5,660 nt of DNA, taken from the NCBI GenBank assembly GCA_002308255.1, contig DBVZ01000091.1, positions 1 to 5,660 on the forward strand, read 5' to 3'. The position numbers were made by a program, and so were the translations under genes. Of this stretch, positions 5,118 to 5,660 are shown one piece after another. This DNA comes from Lachnospiraceae bacterium UBA1251. GTDB lineage: Bacteria; Bacillota; Clostridia; Lachnospirales; Lachnospiraceae. The notes under the pieces were generated by a model. It was given only the letters and a program-made list of their open reading frames with translations, was not told the DNA's origin and did no database searches. The first letter of the stretch is position 1, and each line of letters starts with the position of its first letter.

Positions 5118-5141
5118 AGATTTTTGAAGATACCCTGTCAA
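5113..5141 (-). promoter_or_regulatory. Consensus promoter of the antisense RNA
   Basis: On the minus strand, TTGACA (5141-5136), a 17-nt spacer and TATAAT (5118-5113) match the sigma-A consensus at all twelve positions. It starts 11 nt past the M20 stop codon and points into the 3' end of the small-ORF mRNA. It is clearly a better match than the toxin promoter, as expected where the antitoxin RNA must be in excess. Confidence 0.88.
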
Positions 5142-5152
5142 CAGAATCCGGT

Positions 5153-5660
5153 TCACTCGAGCGTCAGCCTGATCGTTCCGTCCTCACAGTACTCTACCGC
5201 TTCGATATCCTTCACGAGGCCGTCCATAAATTCGAAGTATGCCCTGATGCTCGGGAACTGCGGCCTGAAATCCGCGACGATCTGTTCCGCGCGCTCCGCT
5301 CCCCGTCCGAGGAGGATCTCGACAAAGGAGGCCTGTACTTTCGCGGAGTCAACACATGCGGAATCCACGCTGACGATCCGGTAGTCGTCCCCGTGGCTGT
5401 GCCCCTCCGCGCCGCCGATGTGCGGGTGAATGGTGGGCATCACGGCAGACAGATCGCCGTTGTCCGTACTTCCCCTGCCGTAGAAATCCGGCCGGTAATA
5501 GACTTCCTCGAGCACGTCCTCCATGGCTTCTTTCATAGCCAGCATCATGCCCTCGTCATACTTTGCGGGATGATAGCCGGGACGGTTGATAATCGTCAGA
5601 CCGGCTCCGATGGAAGCAGCCGATCCCGCCGCGGCCCTCTTCAGCCGCCGGTTGGCCTCC
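5153..5660 (-). CDS. M20-family metallopeptidase/amidohydrolase, C-terminal part (cut by window edge)
   Basis: 168 residues of the C-terminal end are visible; the reading frame is open to the right edge, so the internal ATG at 5548 is not the start. The family is the zinc-dependent M20 amidohydrolases, which cleave N-acyl or aminoacyl amide bonds; aminobenzoyl-glutamate hydrolase subunit AbgB and similar enzymes are the closest in feel. Evidence is GSTDNGDLS at visible residues 63-71 (the family's 'STD.GD.S' segment in the catalytic domain), then PTIHPHIGG and EGHSHGDDY at about 75-93, which include the C-terminal metal or substrate-binding histidines. The protein ends with a short helical and beta tail. 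The substrate cannot be told from this part. No terminator separates it from the antisense RNA promoter, so its transcript probably continues into that RNA. Confidence 0.82.
   Translation of the reverse strand, partial: EANRRLKRAAAGSAASIGAGLTIINRPGYHPAKYDEGMMLAMKEAMEDVLEEVYYRPDFYGRGSTDNGDLSAVMPTIHPHIGGAEGHSHGDDYRIVSVDSACVDSAKVQASFVEILLGRGAERAEQIVADFRPQFPSIRAYFEFMDGLVKDIEAVEYCEDGTIRLTLE

Noticed and set aside
4717..5156. Two 73-codon minus-strand open frames filling the gap upstream of the thioesterase
   Set aside because: They lack ribosome binding sites and cross the antisense promoter, antisense terminator and toxin promoter, so the RNA cassette explains the region better.
5153..5548. M20 gene starting at the internal ATG 5548
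   Set aside because: The frame stays open with family-like sequence to the window edge and no ribosome binding site precedes that ATG, so the gene is simply cut by the window.

Overview
The window looks like a chromosomal stretch from an anaerobic Gram-positive bacterium of the Clostridia. The evidence is strong AGGAGG-type ribosome binding sites, TTGACA/TATAAT promoters, short intergenic gaps, U-tract terminators, and gene families common in gut Firmicutes. Base composition is moderately GC-rich. I cannot assign a genus from sequence alone.

Layout, left to right. Every conventional gene is on the minus strand. (1) 1-293: the N-terminal part of an EamA/DMT-type membrane transporter, TTG start, running off the left edge. 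(2) 413-449: a strong terminator. (3) 464-3249: a translationally coupled redox pair, a phytoene-desaturase/RetSat-like FAD protein followed by an FAD/NAD(P)H/[2Fe-2S] reductase, with stop and start overlapping as TAATG. They look like an electron-transfer module for an unknown substrate. (4) 3271-3353: a terminator hairpin and a candidate promoter arranged so that transcription into the redox pair must cross the hairpin. (5) 3345-4724: a hotdog acyl-CoA thioesterase and a zinc homocysteine-S-methyltransferase-type protein, 6 nt apart. (6) 4847-5141: a compact two-strand cassette, described below. (7) 5153-5660: the C-terminal part of an M20-family amidohydrolase running off the right edge.

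The most interesting element lies in what would pass as an empty 430-bp gap between the thioesterase and the M20 gene. It has every part expected of a type I toxin-antitoxin locus. A plus-strand promoter (TTGACA-17-TAATAT) drives a roughly 230-nt mRNA with one 29-codon ORF (4959-5048) behind a perfect Shine-Dalgarno and a Rho-independent terminator. A consensus minus-strand promoter (TTGACA-17-TATAAT) fires back across the mRNA 3' end and makes a roughly 92-nt antisense RNA of three stem-loops, ending at its own terminator inside the 3' end of the ORF. The Shine-Dalgarno is wholly enclosed in a 12-bp hairpin with a GAAA tetraloop. The mRNA leader can also form a 15-bp helix with the 3' end, and the 5' tip is a perfect palindrome whose first arm can pair with the Shine-Dalgarno. 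This resembles the locked mRNAs of hok/Sok and AapA/IsoA. I do not recognise the peptide family. The architecture is read directly from the sequence; toxicity is inference.
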